DNA of 64,000 nucleotides from assembly GCA_041287365.1 (NCBI GenBank), contig JBEULL010000017.1, positions 1-64,000 of the forward strand, written 5' to 3'. This document shows, piece by piece, positions 53,227 through 61,685 of this stretch. The number at the start of each line of letters is the position of its first letter. Positions within the stretch are counted from its first letter, which is position 1. The position numbers were made by a program, and so were the translations under genes. The DNA is from JAQVIJ01 sp041287365 (lineage in GTDB: Bacteria > Desulfobacterota > Dissulfuribacteria > Dissulfuribacterales > DYLC01). The notes beneath the pieces were generated by a model. The model did no database searches and was not told where the DNA came from. It saw only the letters and a program-made list of their open reading frames with translations.

Positions 53227-54459
53227 ATGGTTGAGTATTTAACGAAAGGGCTGCTCGAAGGCAGGCGCTTATTATTGGGGCTCACAGGGGGCATAGCCGT
53301 CTGCAAAGCAGTGGACTATGCCCGAAGATTCAAGGCGTTGGGCATGAAGTTTTCTGTTGTGCTCACTCAGAACGCCACGCGGTTCGTAACGCCCCTTTCG
53401 GTCTCAGCCCTAACCAACTCTCCCGTCCATCTGGACATATTTGAACCAGGGCCGTCCGGAGCCATGGCTCACATCACCCTTGCCCGTGAAGCGGAGCTTT
53501 TCTGCATTTTGCCTGCCACCGCCAATACCCTGGCCAAGATAGCCCACGGCATAGCCGATGACCTACTCTCCACTCTGTGTCTCTCCTTTGGCAGGCCTAT
53601 TTTGATCTTTCCTGCCATGAATCCAGTGATGTGGCAGAGCGCTGCGGTGCAGGCCAATGTGCAGCGCCTGAAGGATTTGGGGCATGTGGTGATTTCTCCT
53701 GCATACGGCGAAACCGCCTGCGGTGAATGCGGCGAGGGGAGACTTCCGGATTGGCCGGTGGTCCGCGAGGCCGTTATTTCCAGCCTCACACCTCAAACCC
53801 TCGAGGGTTCAAGGGTCTTGGTCTCCGCCGGGCCTACACGAGAACCTGTGGATCCCGTTCGTTTTATCTCCAATCGTTCCTCCGGCAAGATGGGCTATGC
53901 CATCGCTCAAGAGGCCGCCAGACGGGGGGCGAATGTGATCCTGGTGAGTGGCCCAGTGGCCATCGAGCCTCCGCCGAATGTGGAAGTGGTCCGAGTGGAG
54001 ACTGCGGCTCAAATGCAGAAGGCTATGGAGCGACATGCCCGAACAGCCCGCTTCATTGTCATGACTGCTGCTGTAGCGGATTATGCCCCGATTTTTACCG
54101 CACCTCAAAAGCTCAAAAAGACCTCCCAAACCCTTCAAATCGAACTGTGCCGTAATCCCGATATCCTCACAGGCCTGTGTAACGTCCGCACAGGCAATCA
54201 ATTCATCGTGGGTTTCTGCGCTGAAACGGAAAATCTGCATGAGCATGCCCTGCAAAAGTTTGAGACAAAGGGAGTGGATATGCTGGTGGCAAACGATGTC
54301 TCGAAGAGAGATGCAGGTTTCGATGTGGATACCAATCGCTGCCTTTTTCTATGGCGAGATAAGACCAATGGAGAGACCATCATTCACGAGCTTCCGCTTA
54401 TGTCAAAAGAGCAAATAGCTATGTGTTTTTGGGATGCCATAGAAGATCTTGCGATGTGA
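53227..54459 (+). CDS. coaBC: Phosphopantothenoylcysteine decarboxylase / synthetase
   Basis: The bifunctional coenzyme A biosynthesis protein Dfp. The CoaC flavoprotein part (residues 10-185) shows GLTGGIAVCKAVDYARR, LPATANTLAKIAHGIADDLL and PAMNPVMW; the CoaB part starts near VLVSAGPTREPVDPVRFISNRSSGKMG and has the AAVADYAP and KLKK segments. Length 410 residues. It forms an operon with the nitroreductase and lipoprotein genes. Confidence 0.94.
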   Translation: MVEYLTKGLLEGRRLLLGLTGGIAVCKAVDYARRFKALGMKFSVVLTQNATRFVTPLSVSALTNSPVHLDIFEPGPSGAMAHITLAREAELFCILPATANTLAKIAHGIADDLLSTLCLSFGRPILIFPAMNPVMWQSAAVQANVQRLKDLGHVVISPAYGETACGECGEGRLPDWPVVREAVISSLTPQTLEGSRVLVSAGPTREPVDPVRFISNRSSGKMGYAIAQEAARRGANVILVSGPVAIEPPPNVEVVRVETAAQMQKAMERHARTARFIVMTAAVADYAPIFTAPQKLKKTSQTLQIELCRNPDILTGLCNVRTGNQFIVGFCAETENLHEHALQKFETKGVDMLVANDVSKRDAGFDVDTNRCLFLWRDKTNGETIIHELPLMSKEQIAMCFWDAIEDLAM

Positions 54460-54572
54460 TTGTGTATATCAATCTTCAATTTTTAATGCTAACTTGCGGT
54501 TAATAGTAAACTGAATTCAAAATTAATCATTCACCATTTAACATTGTAATATGTGCAGCCTGGCTATTTATC

Positions 54573-54595
54573 GCTGTTAAAAAAACAGCATTTTT
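54573..54595 (+). terminator. Probable terminator after coaBC
   Basis: GCTGTT (54573-54578) pairs with AACAGC (54584-54589); ATTTTT follows. Confidence 0.6.
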
Positions 54596-54625
54596 GAAGA
54601 GCGGATCGAGCAGGCATTTGAGATA

Positions 54626-54847
54626 ATGGCAAATTGCGAACTGTGTCCACGCAAATGTCATATCAATCGATTGGAAGATAAAAGAGGCTATTGCCACACA
54701 GGCAGACTTGTACGTATCAACAGTTATGGTCAACATCATGGAGAAGAGAAGCTATTAAGAGGTAAAAGAGGTTCTGGCACCATCTTTTTCTCATGGTGTA
54801 ACATTGGTTATGTCTATCATCAAGAAGGCTGTCCAGTATGGATTTAA
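54626..54847 (+). pseudogene. Degenerate radical-SAM activating enzyme (PflX/PflA-like)
   Basis: The 73 readable codons match the N terminus of PflX-type radical SAM proteins: CELCPRKCHINRLEDKRGYC, then GSGTIFFSWCN. In the radical-SAM CxxxCxxC motif two of three cysteines are lost (CNIGYVYHQ in place of CNLRCVYCQ), and the frame ends nine codons later. It is a dead fragment; the rest of the gene is missing. The 450 bp between coaBC and the CDF gene hold nothing else I can support; a minus-strand frame (54950-54717) runs off the CDF gene end without recognisable content. Confidence 0.75.
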
Positions 54848-54909
54848 TCTGTGCACAAGCTGATGGAAGTCTTAGTTGTTCTACCAGGTAGTTTTTGAGT
54901 GTGTCGTAC

Positions 54910-55830
54910 TCAATGGTTATGACCATCGCAGCATTGGTGATTGGGGGCATTGCTGTTTAGCCTGCAATAAAATGAATCGGAACTACAGGAACATTCCATT
55001 TGCAGGGTGGTGTGTGTGATTCCTGCCCCTTTGAGATAGTTTTCAAGTTTTTTCCGCAATGCATCCGCTTGCGAGAGGGTCATCTCCGAGGTGGAGATAT
55101 GGGCGGAAAAGGCCGGTATTTCATAACCTATGGACCAGAGGTGCACGTCATGGACGTTCCACACTCCGCTGAATTGCATCAATCCCTTAGCCAGTTCCTC
55201 GGCATGAAGACCAAGGGGGCTCATTTCCAGAAAGACAAGCAAGGCATCTTTCACCACACGAATACCGCCCACAACAATTACCAGCCCCACAAAAACGCTC
55301 AACAATGGGTCTATCAGCCAAAAACCTGTAAAAGAAATGACAATGCCTGCCACTACGACCGCCACCGAAGAAAGGGTGTCCCCAAGCACGTGCAGCCAGG
55401 CGCTTTTGACATTCAGGTCGTGGTGGCCCTTGTGCAGCAGCCAGGCCATGAGCAGATTGCCCGCAAGGCCCAGAGTAGCCACTCTTATCATGACCCCTGT
55501 TTGTATCTCCATCGGGTTTTGGAGGCGTCTGTATGCCTCCCAGAAGATAAGCAATGCTATCACAACGAGGCTGGCACCGTTTATTAGGGCTGCCAGGATG
55601 CCTATGCGCTGATAGCCGTAGGTAGCGCGAAAATCAGCGGGCTTTTGGGCCATAAGGCCCGCCACCAGGCTCAAGAGCAGGGCAAGACCGTCTGTGAGCA
55701 CATGGCCTGCATCGCTCATCAAGGCCAGGCTGTTGCTCAAGATTCCGCCTGTTATCTCGGCTGCGAGAATGACTGCCGTGACCAGCAAGGCCAGGCCCAA
55801 TTGTCGAATATTGGAGGGATGTTGGCTCAT
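54910..55830 (-). CDS. Cation diffusion facilitator (Zn2+/Co2+/Cd2+ efflux)
   Basis: Six membrane helices with the metal site in LMSDAGHVLTD (helix II) and HVLGDTLSS (helix V), and a C-terminal cytoplasmic domain with DVHLWSIGYEIPAFSAHI. The last residues are rich in Cys and His (CSCSSDSFYC and CCDGHNH), a possible extra metal site. 306 residues. Its start overlaps the ccdA stop by 4 nt, so it is the last gene of the ars operon. Confidence 0.9.
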   Translation of the reverse strand: MSQHPSNIRQLGLALLVTAVILAAEITGGILSNSLALMSDAGHVLTDGLALLLSLVAGLMAQKPADFRATYGYQRIGILAALINGASLVVIALLIFWEAYRRLQNPMEIQTGVMIRVATLGLAGNLLMAWLLHKGHHDLNVKSAWLHVLGDTLSSVAVVVAGIVISFTGFWLIDPLLSVFVGLVIVVGGIRVVKDALLVFLEMSPLGLHAEELAKGLMQFSGVWNVHDVHLWSIGYEIPAFSAHISTSEMTLSQADALRKKLENYLKGAGITHTTLQMECSCSSDSFYCRLNSNAPNHQCCDGHNH

Positions 55831-56528
55831 GTGAGTAATGTTTTATAAAAGACATAAATGCCAATGCCTATCAAGACAAGTCCGCTCGCCTTTTTGATCA
55901 ACCTGGATATGCCTTGAAAGAGCTGAGAATCCAAAATGGCCTGAGCAAGCCCGATGGACAGGCCGGCCACAAAGATCAATGCGCAGTGGCCGACGGCATA
56001 CACAAAAAGCAGGCTTGAGCCATAGAGAACATCCCCTTCTGTGGAGACATAGGCCAATATCACGGCCAACACAGGTGTTGCGCACGGCGAGGATAAAATC
56101 CCTGTAAAAAGCCCTATGGAGAATGCGCCGATGGCACCCTTTGCCTTCCATGGCAATTCAATTCTGTGCGATAGATTCAGCGTGATTGGTATGAGGCCAA
56201 GAATGTGCAGGCCCATGATTATGGTTATTGCCGCAAAACTTAAGTAGAGCCAGGTGCCTGTGAAGGCGAGGAGGCTTCCAATCTGGGAGGCAAAGGCGCC
56301 AAGAATGGTGAAGGTTGTGGAAAGTCCCAGTACGAAAAGCCCTGAGAACAATGCCGCCTTCTTGCGGCTGCCTTCGGCATATCCACCCACATATGCAATG
56401 ACCAATGGCACAGCTGCTAAAACACATGGACTCGCTGCCGATGCAAGTCCTGCCAGAAAGGTCAGCAGAAAGGCTATGCCGTGTTGGGATGTGAGCAGAT
56501 TCGGCAGGGATGCGAGTGCCTGTTCCAT
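55827..56528 (-). CDS. ccdA: CcdA-type thiol-disulfide transporter
   Basis: Six-helix membrane protein with paired cysteines in SAASPCVLAAVP and LSSPCATPVLA, the DsbD/CcdA core motif. It moves reducing electrons from cytoplasmic thioredoxin to periplasmic partners; the exported thioredoxin encoded just upstream is the likely acceptor. 233 residues. It is 92 bp after that gene. Confidence 0.92.
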   Translation of the reverse strand: MEQALASLPNLLTSQHGIAFLLTFLAGLASAASPCVLAAVPLVIAYVGGYAEGSRKKAALFSGLFVLGLSTTFTILGAFASQIGSLLAFTGTWLYLSFAAITIIMGLHILGLIPITLNLSHRIELPWKAKGAIGAFSIGLFTGILSSPCATPVLAVILAYVSTEGDVLYGSSLLFVYAVGHCALIFVAGLSIGLAQAILDSQLFQGISRLIKKASGLVLIGIGIYVFYKTLLT

Positions 56529-56620
56529 TGCATTCTCATTTTTGTATAAATGAATCCATGGTATTTATATGTTCGTCATTTTTTGATCAGACACGCAGAG
56601 CTGTTCCTATAATCTCAGGG

Positions 56621-57016
56621 CTATTCCAAGTTGAAATGCTGTTTTAATACCTTCTGTATCTCTTCATATGGGTAAAACCCTACATGTCTGGCTACTTCTT
56701 TGCCATTTTTGTCCAAAAATATCTGAGTCGGGATTACAAACACGCCATACATGGTGGCGACCTTCTTCTCTTCGTCCTTGCCGATATCCACAAAGATGAC
56801 CTGAAGCCGATCTTTGTACTGTTTTTCCAGCTTGTCCAGAATGGGTTTCATTTGCTTGCATGGAATGCACTGCACAGAACCCACCTCCAGCATGGCAGGA
56901 ATACCCTTGGTGCGCGCCATGGACAGCAGCTCCTTGCTGGTGGCCGCATGGCCGCTGCTTGCAATGAACACCATGAAAGAAAGAGACAGTATAGCCAAAA
57001 TGAACATTTTTTTCAT
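56621..57016 (-). CDS. Exported thioredoxin-like protein
   Basis: A signal peptide (residues 1-24) precedes a thioredoxin fold with the redox motif CIPC (Cys50-Cys53) and the cis-Pro in FVIPTQIF. The length of 131 residues is normal. Its ATG overlaps the acr3 stop (ATGA). It could reduce disulfides, or arsenate-linked targets, in the periplasm. Confidence 0.9.
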   Translation of the reverse strand: MKKMFILAILSLSFMVFIASSGHAATSKELLSMARTKGIPAMLEVGSVQCIPCKQMKPILDKLEKQYKDRLQVIFVDIGKDEEKKVATMYGVFVIPTQIFLDKNGKEVARHVGFYPYEEIQKVLKQHFNLE

Positions 57017-58083
57017 ACGAACTCCTTGGTTAATGGTTTTATGTCGTTAAAATACCGCTTTTTGAAGTACAGCGCCACATTTACCAGGCCGATGAGAACG
57101 GGCACCTCGACCAGTGGGCCTATTACCGCTGCAAAGGCTTCACCGGAGTTTATGCCGAAGACCGCCACTGCCACAGCTATGGCCAGTTCGAAGTTGTTGC
57201 TTGCAGCTGTAAAGGACATGGTGGCCGTCTTGGCGTAATCGGCATTAAAACGCCTGCCCATATAGAAAGAGACCAGAAACATCACCACAAAGTATATCAA
57301 GAGAGGAATGGCCACATGCACCACATCCAGAGGCAGTTTCACTATATACTCGCCCTTTAATGTAAACATGACCATAATAGTAAAGAGCAAGGCTATGAGA
57401 GTGATGGGGCCGATACGTGGAGTAAAGTTGGTTTCATACCATTTTTTACCCTTGGCCTTTATGAGCACAATACGTGTAAAGAGTCCTGCCAAAAAGGGAA
57501 TGCCCAAATAGATAAAGACGCTTTCAGCTATCTGGCCTATGGTTACATGTACTGCCGTGCCAGCTATACCGAATATGGGCGGAAGCACCGTGACAAAAAA
57601 CCAGGCATAGACCGAGAAAAACAACACCTGAAATATGGAATTAAAGGCCACAAGACCTGCGCAATACTCTCTGTCGCCGCCAGCCAGGTCATTCCAAACT
57701 ATTACCATGGCTATACAGCGCGCAAGGCCTATGAGAATCAGACCGTACATATATTCGAGGTTGCCACTCAAAAACGTAATTGCCAGAAAGAACATCAAAA
57801 CAGGTCCAATAAGCCAGTTTTGCACCAATGACAAGCCCAATATCTTTTTGTCTCGAAATACCTCGCCTAACTCCTCATATCTTACCTTGGATAAGGGTGG
57901 ATACATCATGAGAATGAGGCCAATGGCTATGGGGATGTTGGTGGTACCGCTGGAAAAGCGGTTGATGAAGTGCACGGCGGACTGGGAAAAATAGCCCAGA
58001 GACACTCCTGCCGTCATGGCCAAAAATATCCATAGAGTGAGAAACCGATCCAAAAAAGAAAGACGTTGCATTAAGCCTTGCAT
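57013..58083 (-). CDS. acr3: Arsenite efflux transporter, ACR3 family
   Basis: Ten membrane helices and the ACR3 segments GLARCIAMVIVWNDLAGGD (with the conserved Cys), GIPFLAGLFTR and TAASNNFELAIAVAVAVFG. It exports As(III). GGAGG lies 6 nt before ATG 58083. It overlaps arsR by 13 bp. Length 356 residues. Confidence 0.94.
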   Translation of the reverse strand: MQGLMQRLSFLDRFLTLWIFLAMTAGVSLGYFSQSAVHFINRFSSGTTNIPIAIGLILMMYPPLSKVRYEELGEVFRDKKILGLSLVQNWLIGPVLMFFLAITFLSGNLEYMYGLILIGLARCIAMVIVWNDLAGGDREYCAGLVAFNSIFQVLFFSVYAWFFVTVLPPIFGIAGTAVHVTIGQIAESVFIYLGIPFLAGLFTRIVLIKAKGKKWYETNFTPRIGPITLIALLFTIMVMFTLKGEYIVKLPLDVVHVAIPLLIYFVVMFLVSFYMGRRFNADYAKTATMSFTAASNNFELAIAVAVAVFGINSGEAFAAVIGPLVEVPVLIGLVNVALYFKKRYFNDIKPLTKEFV

Positions 58084-58445
58084 ATCGTTCCTCCCTTTGG
58101 TGCTATCTGAACTTTGTTGGTTTGCAGAAATGCAGTAAGTCGCGAGTGTTCCTCCTGAATGTCAGCGAGACTAATCTGTTCCAGCACTGAAAACAGCAAA
58201 AATCTTATGCGTCTATCTTTATAATTTAGGCTATAGTTTTGCCATTTTCCGCACTTTCTACTGTTGAGAAAACCCGCTTTTTTGAGGACGCCTAGATGAA
58301 AAGACACATGAGATTGCCGCATGCCCATGGCCTCCACAAGGGCACAGACACAACGCTCATCCTCTTCCAAAAGCTTTAACAGCTTGAGGCGATTGGTATC
58401 CGAGAGGGCCTTAAATATGAGTTCCAGGTCTTGAATGGTTGTCAT
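58071..58445 (-). CDS. arsR: Arsenic-responsive ArsR-family repressor
   Basis: The winged-helix repressor has FKALSDTNRLKLLKLL, the metalloid-binding CVC in DERCVCALVEAMG and recognition helix RQSHVSFHLGVLKKAG. The ATG at 58445 is preceded by the promoter, not a ribosome binding site; an upstream frame adds 18 hydrophobic residues without support. 124 residues. First gene of arsR-acr3-thioredoxin-ccdA-CDF. Confidence 0.92.
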   Translation of the reverse strand: MTTIQDLELIFKALSDTNRLKLLKLLEEDERCVCALVEAMGMRQSHVSFHLGVLKKAGFLNSRKCGKWQNYSLNYKDRRIRFLLFSVLEQISLADIQEEHSRLTAFLQTNKVQIAPKGGTICKA

Positions 58446-58451
58446 GTTTAA

Positions 58452-58481
58452 AATATATAACAATAGAAATTGATACGTCAA
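58452..58481 (-). promoter_or_regulatory. Promoter of the ars operon
   Basis: On the minus strand TTGACG (58481-58476), 18 nt, TATATT (58457-58452), close to the arsR start. The AT-rich spacer is a plausible ArsR operator. Confidence 0.6.
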
Positions 58482-58546
58482 GCAAAAAACTGGTTGCATC
58501 TGGCTTTGAATGAGGTATTTTTCTCAAAAAGCATAAGGAGGTTGCC

Positions 58547-59065
58547 ATGAGTTACATTTTAGATGCTATCGATCCCGTGTTGGAGCCTGCCGCATGTCAT
58601 GTGGGTTCCTGTCTTTTCAAGGCCAAAATGTCTGTAACAAGGGATTTAAGTGAAATCATGCCATATGTCAATGCCAAGGCCAAGGTGGTCTTTTACGATA
58701 CATCTGAGCCTGTGATCGTATTCAAATATGCTGGGTGTAAAGTGGCTATGCGAGCACATGAATTGGCAGCTGCCACCGTGTCCCATGTGGCCGAGGCCAG
58801 AACGGCTCTTCAGGCCATTGTGAATTTCTTGAATGAGCTTTGGGAGCAAAGAGAGACTATCACACCTGTTGCTCAAGAGAGAAGAAGGCCTCCTGCCATC
58901 TTTATCTACAAGCTATTGCCCAAGAGCAACTGCGGTGAGTGTGGTGAGCCTACCTGTCTCGCCTTTGCTACGCGTCTTAGCCTTGCAGACAAAGAACTGG
59001 CAGAATGTCCAAAACTTTCTGCAGAACAGGCAGAGGAATTGAAAAAAATGCTGAACGAGGCATAG
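58547..59065 (+). CDS. Fe-S protein with CdhE/AcsC-type 4Fe-4S domain
   Basis: The C-terminal 45 residues (LPKSNCGECGEPTCLAFA then CPKL) form the 4Fe-4S domain seen in the corrinoid iron-sulfur protein large subunit and related proteins. The first 110 residues are not recognised. 172 residues. AAGGAGG precedes the start. It is divergent from arsR and lies 114 bp before the efflux operon. Role unknown. Confidence 0.75.
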   Translation: MSYILDAIDPVLEPAACHVGSCLFKAKMSVTRDLSEIMPYVNAKAKVVFYDTSEPVIVFKYAGCKVAMRAHELAAATVSHVAEARTALQAIVNFLNELWEQRETITPVAQERRRPPAIFIYKLLPKSNCGECGEPTCLAFATRLSLADKELAECPKLSAEQAEELKKMLNEA

Positions 59066-59102
59066 CCCTACAGAATTTGTATTGACAAACCTGTAAGATT
59101 AA

Positions 59103-59118
59103 ATCAAATTATTTTGAT
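59103..59118 (+). promoter_or_regulatory. Inverted repeat, candidate operator of the efflux operon
   Basis: ATCAAA (59103-59108) and TTTGAT (59113-59118) are exact inverted repeats with a 4-nt spacer. A TTGACA at 59082-59087 lies just upstream. No regulator gene is beside it. Confidence 0.4.
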
Positions 59119-59180
59119 ATAGTAGCGATCTAATGGCCTGGCATTTGTGAGGCGATGTTTTGTTGGCGGAGGTAGTCCTG

Positions 59181-60533
59181 ATGTACTTTCTTTGTGTTTT
59201 ATATGCGTGTTTCGTCCTTTTGGCTGTGCCTGAGATTTGGGCGGCTGATTCCTTAACTTCGCCTTTACCTTCAAAAGAGGCTATTGATCTACAGAAGGCC
59301 ATTGAAGTCGCATTGCATCAAAGCCCTGTTTTAAAATCGGCTCAAGCCGATGAAGAGGTGGCTCAAGCGGCATTTGAGGGTGCAAAAGCAGCCTTGTGGC
59401 CCAAAATCGACCTCAATGCCTCTTATTTCAAAGAAAATCAGCCCATTCCGTACATTCCTGCTCAGGCCATCGATATTCCAGCCAAATTCAGCGACGAAAT
59501 ATATGCATGGAGTATATTTTTAAGGCTGCCCATCTATGAAGGCGGACGTTTGGTGGGGCAGGTGCAGGTTTCAAGGATAGAGCGCTCATCTCAAGCCTTT
59601 TTGCGGCAAATGACTCTAAATGACCTGGTGGCCAATGTGACCAATACCTTTTACAAGTGTCTTCAGCTAAAGCAACTGATCTCGGCCTATGAACTGTCTG
59701 TAAGTGCAATGAAACAGCAACGCAAGGATATGGAAGTGCGTTTCAAGTTGGGCCGCATTGCACAAGTGGAGCTTTTGCGCATGGATGTGCAGCTTGCAGC
59801 CGAAGAGCGACGTTTGGTGGCAGCGCAAGAGGGGCTTAAGCGCTCTCGCAATGCCTTAGCGTTTTTTATGGGTATAAACTCCTATGAGCTTCCTGATCTA
59901 AGGGGTGAGATCAATGCCAATGAAGGCATTTTACAGGTGGATATAACTACTCTGGTGCAGTCAAGGCCTGATGTGGTTGCAATTAAACATCGAGTGCAGG
60001 CGGAAAGAGAGCGGCTAAATGTGGTCAAGGCTAAAAGATATCCATCCATTAGTCTGGTGAGCGACTATGGCAATCGGGCTGGAGCTGGCCTGTCCAATCG
60101 CGAAGAGGTCTGGGAGGCTGGAGTAACGGCCTCGCTAAACATCTTTGATGGAGGTGTAATCTCCTCTGAGCTAGCCAAACAACAGGCGGCGGTTGCCAAG
60201 GCTGAAGAGACCTTGAGGCTTTTGGAGTTACGGGCCCAAAAGGAGATAGAAGATGCCATTTCGGCCTTAAATGAGGCAAAAGAGCGCCTCAAACTGGCAG
60301 AAACCAGTGTACTTCAGGCCAAAGAGGCACTGCGTATTGAGGAATTGCGATACAAGACAGGCAGCACCAATATCACAGACTTTTTATTGTCTCAGTCTGC
60401 CATGAGTCTGGCTGAGGCGGACAGACTTCAGGCATTATACGACTACAATGCAGCCCTTACAGAGTTCAAACGGGCTACAGGTGCCATTTCAGGAAACAGC
60501 CTTGTGTCTTTGGCCACTTCATTCAGGGAGTAA
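59181..60533 (+). CDS. TolC-family outer-membrane efflux protein
   Basis: A signal peptide (about 1-22) is followed by the two-fold repeated TolC coiled-coil architecture (LQKAIEVALHQSPVLKSAQADEE and ILQVDITTLVQSRPDVVAIKHR). ATG 59181 follows GGAGG (59168-59172) by 8 nt; a TTG at 59160 is upstream of that site. 450 residues. The operon continues with an adaptor and an RND pump. Confidence 0.9.
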   Translation: MYFLCVLYACFVLLAVPEIWAADSLTSPLPSKEAIDLQKAIEVALHQSPVLKSAQADEEVAQAAFEGAKAALWPKIDLNASYFKENQPIPYIPAQAIDIPAKFSDEIYAWSIFLRLPIYEGGRLVGQVQVSRIERSSQAFLRQMTLNDLVANVTNTFYKCLQLKQLISAYELSVSAMKQQRKDMEVRFKLGRIAQVELLRMDVQLAAEERRLVAAQEGLKRSRNALAFFMGINSYELPDLRGEINANEGILQVDITTLVQSRPDVVAIKHRVQAERERLNVVKAKRYPSISLVSDYGNRAGAGLSNREEVWEAGVTASLNIFDGGVISSELAKQQAAVAKAEETLRLLELRAQKEIEDAISALNEAKERLKLAETSVLQAKEALRIEELRYKTGSTNITDFLLSQSAMSLAEADRLQALYDYNAALTEFKRATGAISGNSLVSLATSFRE

Positions 60534-60536
60534 CAT

Positions 60537-61679
60537 ATGAAAAAGCTCATAGGTATCGTCATAATACTGGCATTGATAGCAGGTGCAGCCTTTGTAGTTG
60601 TCAAAAAGAAGCAACAGATCGCCAATACACCTTCGGTTCCTTCCTATCCACTTCCGGTCAAAACAGCGAGAGTGAATTGGAGCGTGTTGCAGGTTTTTTC
60701 CAGCTATCTTGGTGTATTACAGCCAGTTACATCCTTTGACCTCTCTTCTCGCATCTCCGCTCATATTTTGAGTATAGGGGTGCGAGAAGGGGATCATGTT
60801 AAAAAGGGGCAAGTGTTGGTGATGTTGGACGATCGCGACTTACAGGACAAACTTCTTGCGCAAAAGGCGACTCTTGCTGCCTTGGAGGCTGGCATTACCG
60901 GCACACAAAGCCTGCTTGCTACGCAGGATGCAGTCTTTCATCGAGATGCGGTGTTGCATCAAAGCGGTGCCATCTCCACAGAGGCATTTGAACGCTCTCG
61001 TGCTCAAAGGGATTCACTGCGTGCTCAAGTGGAGGAGGCGAAGCGCCGTATAGAGGCACAAAAGGCCGTCATAAATGCCACCCAGGTGGAACTTTCCTAT
61101 ACTCGGCTTTCTTCTCCCATGGACGCAGTGGTGGCCAAACGCCTGTTGGAGCCTGGGGATCTATCGGTGATTGGAAGGCCTATTTTGCATCTGGAGGCAG
61201 AAAATGCCTTTAAGGTGGTGGTTCAAGTGCCTCAAAATCAAGTGAGCGCCTTCAAGGTAGGGTATAGAGTGCGGCTGCTAAATGGTGCTGAGGTTCTGGA
61301 GGCAGATATCTCTCGCATTTATCCTGCTGTTACCAACGGTACTTTGGGTACTGTGGAGATAGACCTCAAGTCGCGAGCGTTTGGGCTGCCTTCAGGGGCG
61401 TCTGTGCCAGTGGAGCTCATCACAGACACAGTGGAAGGCTTGGTTGTGCCACTTGACGCCCTGTTGCTCAATACAGACAGGGCCTTTGTCTATGAGGTCA
61501 AAAATGGGCGTATTCACGTGGTTCCTGTAACTATTGTAGCCAAAAATGCCGATTTTGCCTGTATAAAAGGAGAGCTCACTGCAGGGACTCAAGTTGTAGT
61601 GGCTGATGAGGGAAAGCTCATGCGGTTAACTGAAGGAATGGAGGTCTTGGTCACCAATTCTTCTTCAAATCAGAGGTAG
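60537..61679 (+). CDS. RND periplasmic adaptor (membrane fusion protein)
   Basis: An N-terminal membrane anchor, then barrel-sandwich halves separated by a coiled-coil hairpin (KGQVLVMLDDRDLQDKL; TQVELSYTRLSSPMDAVVAKRLLEPGDLSV), then beta-barrel domains. It links the RND pump to the TolC-like protein. 380 residues, starting 3 nt after the tolC-like stop. Confidence 0.92.
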   Translation: MKKLIGIVIILALIAGAAFVVVKKKQQIANTPSVPSYPLPVKTARVNWSVLQVFSSYLGVLQPVTSFDLSSRISAHILSIGVREGDHVKKGQVLVMLDDRDLQDKLLAQKATLAALEAGITGTQSLLATQDAVFHRDAVLHQSGAISTEAFERSRAQRDSLRAQVEEAKRRIEAQKAVINATQVELSYTRLSSPMDAVVAKRLLEPGDLSVIGRPILHLEAENAFKVVVQVPQNQVSAFKVGYRVRLLNGAEVLEADISRIYPAVTNGTLGTVEIDLKSRAFGLPSGASVPVELITDTVEGLVVPLDALLLNTDRAFVYEVKNGRIHVVPVTIVAKNADFACIKGELTAGTQVVVADEGKLMRLTEGMEVLVTNSSSNQR

Positions 61680-61685
61680 CAGACC

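Noticed and set aside
54717..54950. Minus-strand frame running off the CDF gene
   Set aside because: It overlaps the radical-SAM remnant in antisense and has no recognisable content beyond a possible start overlapping the CDF stop.
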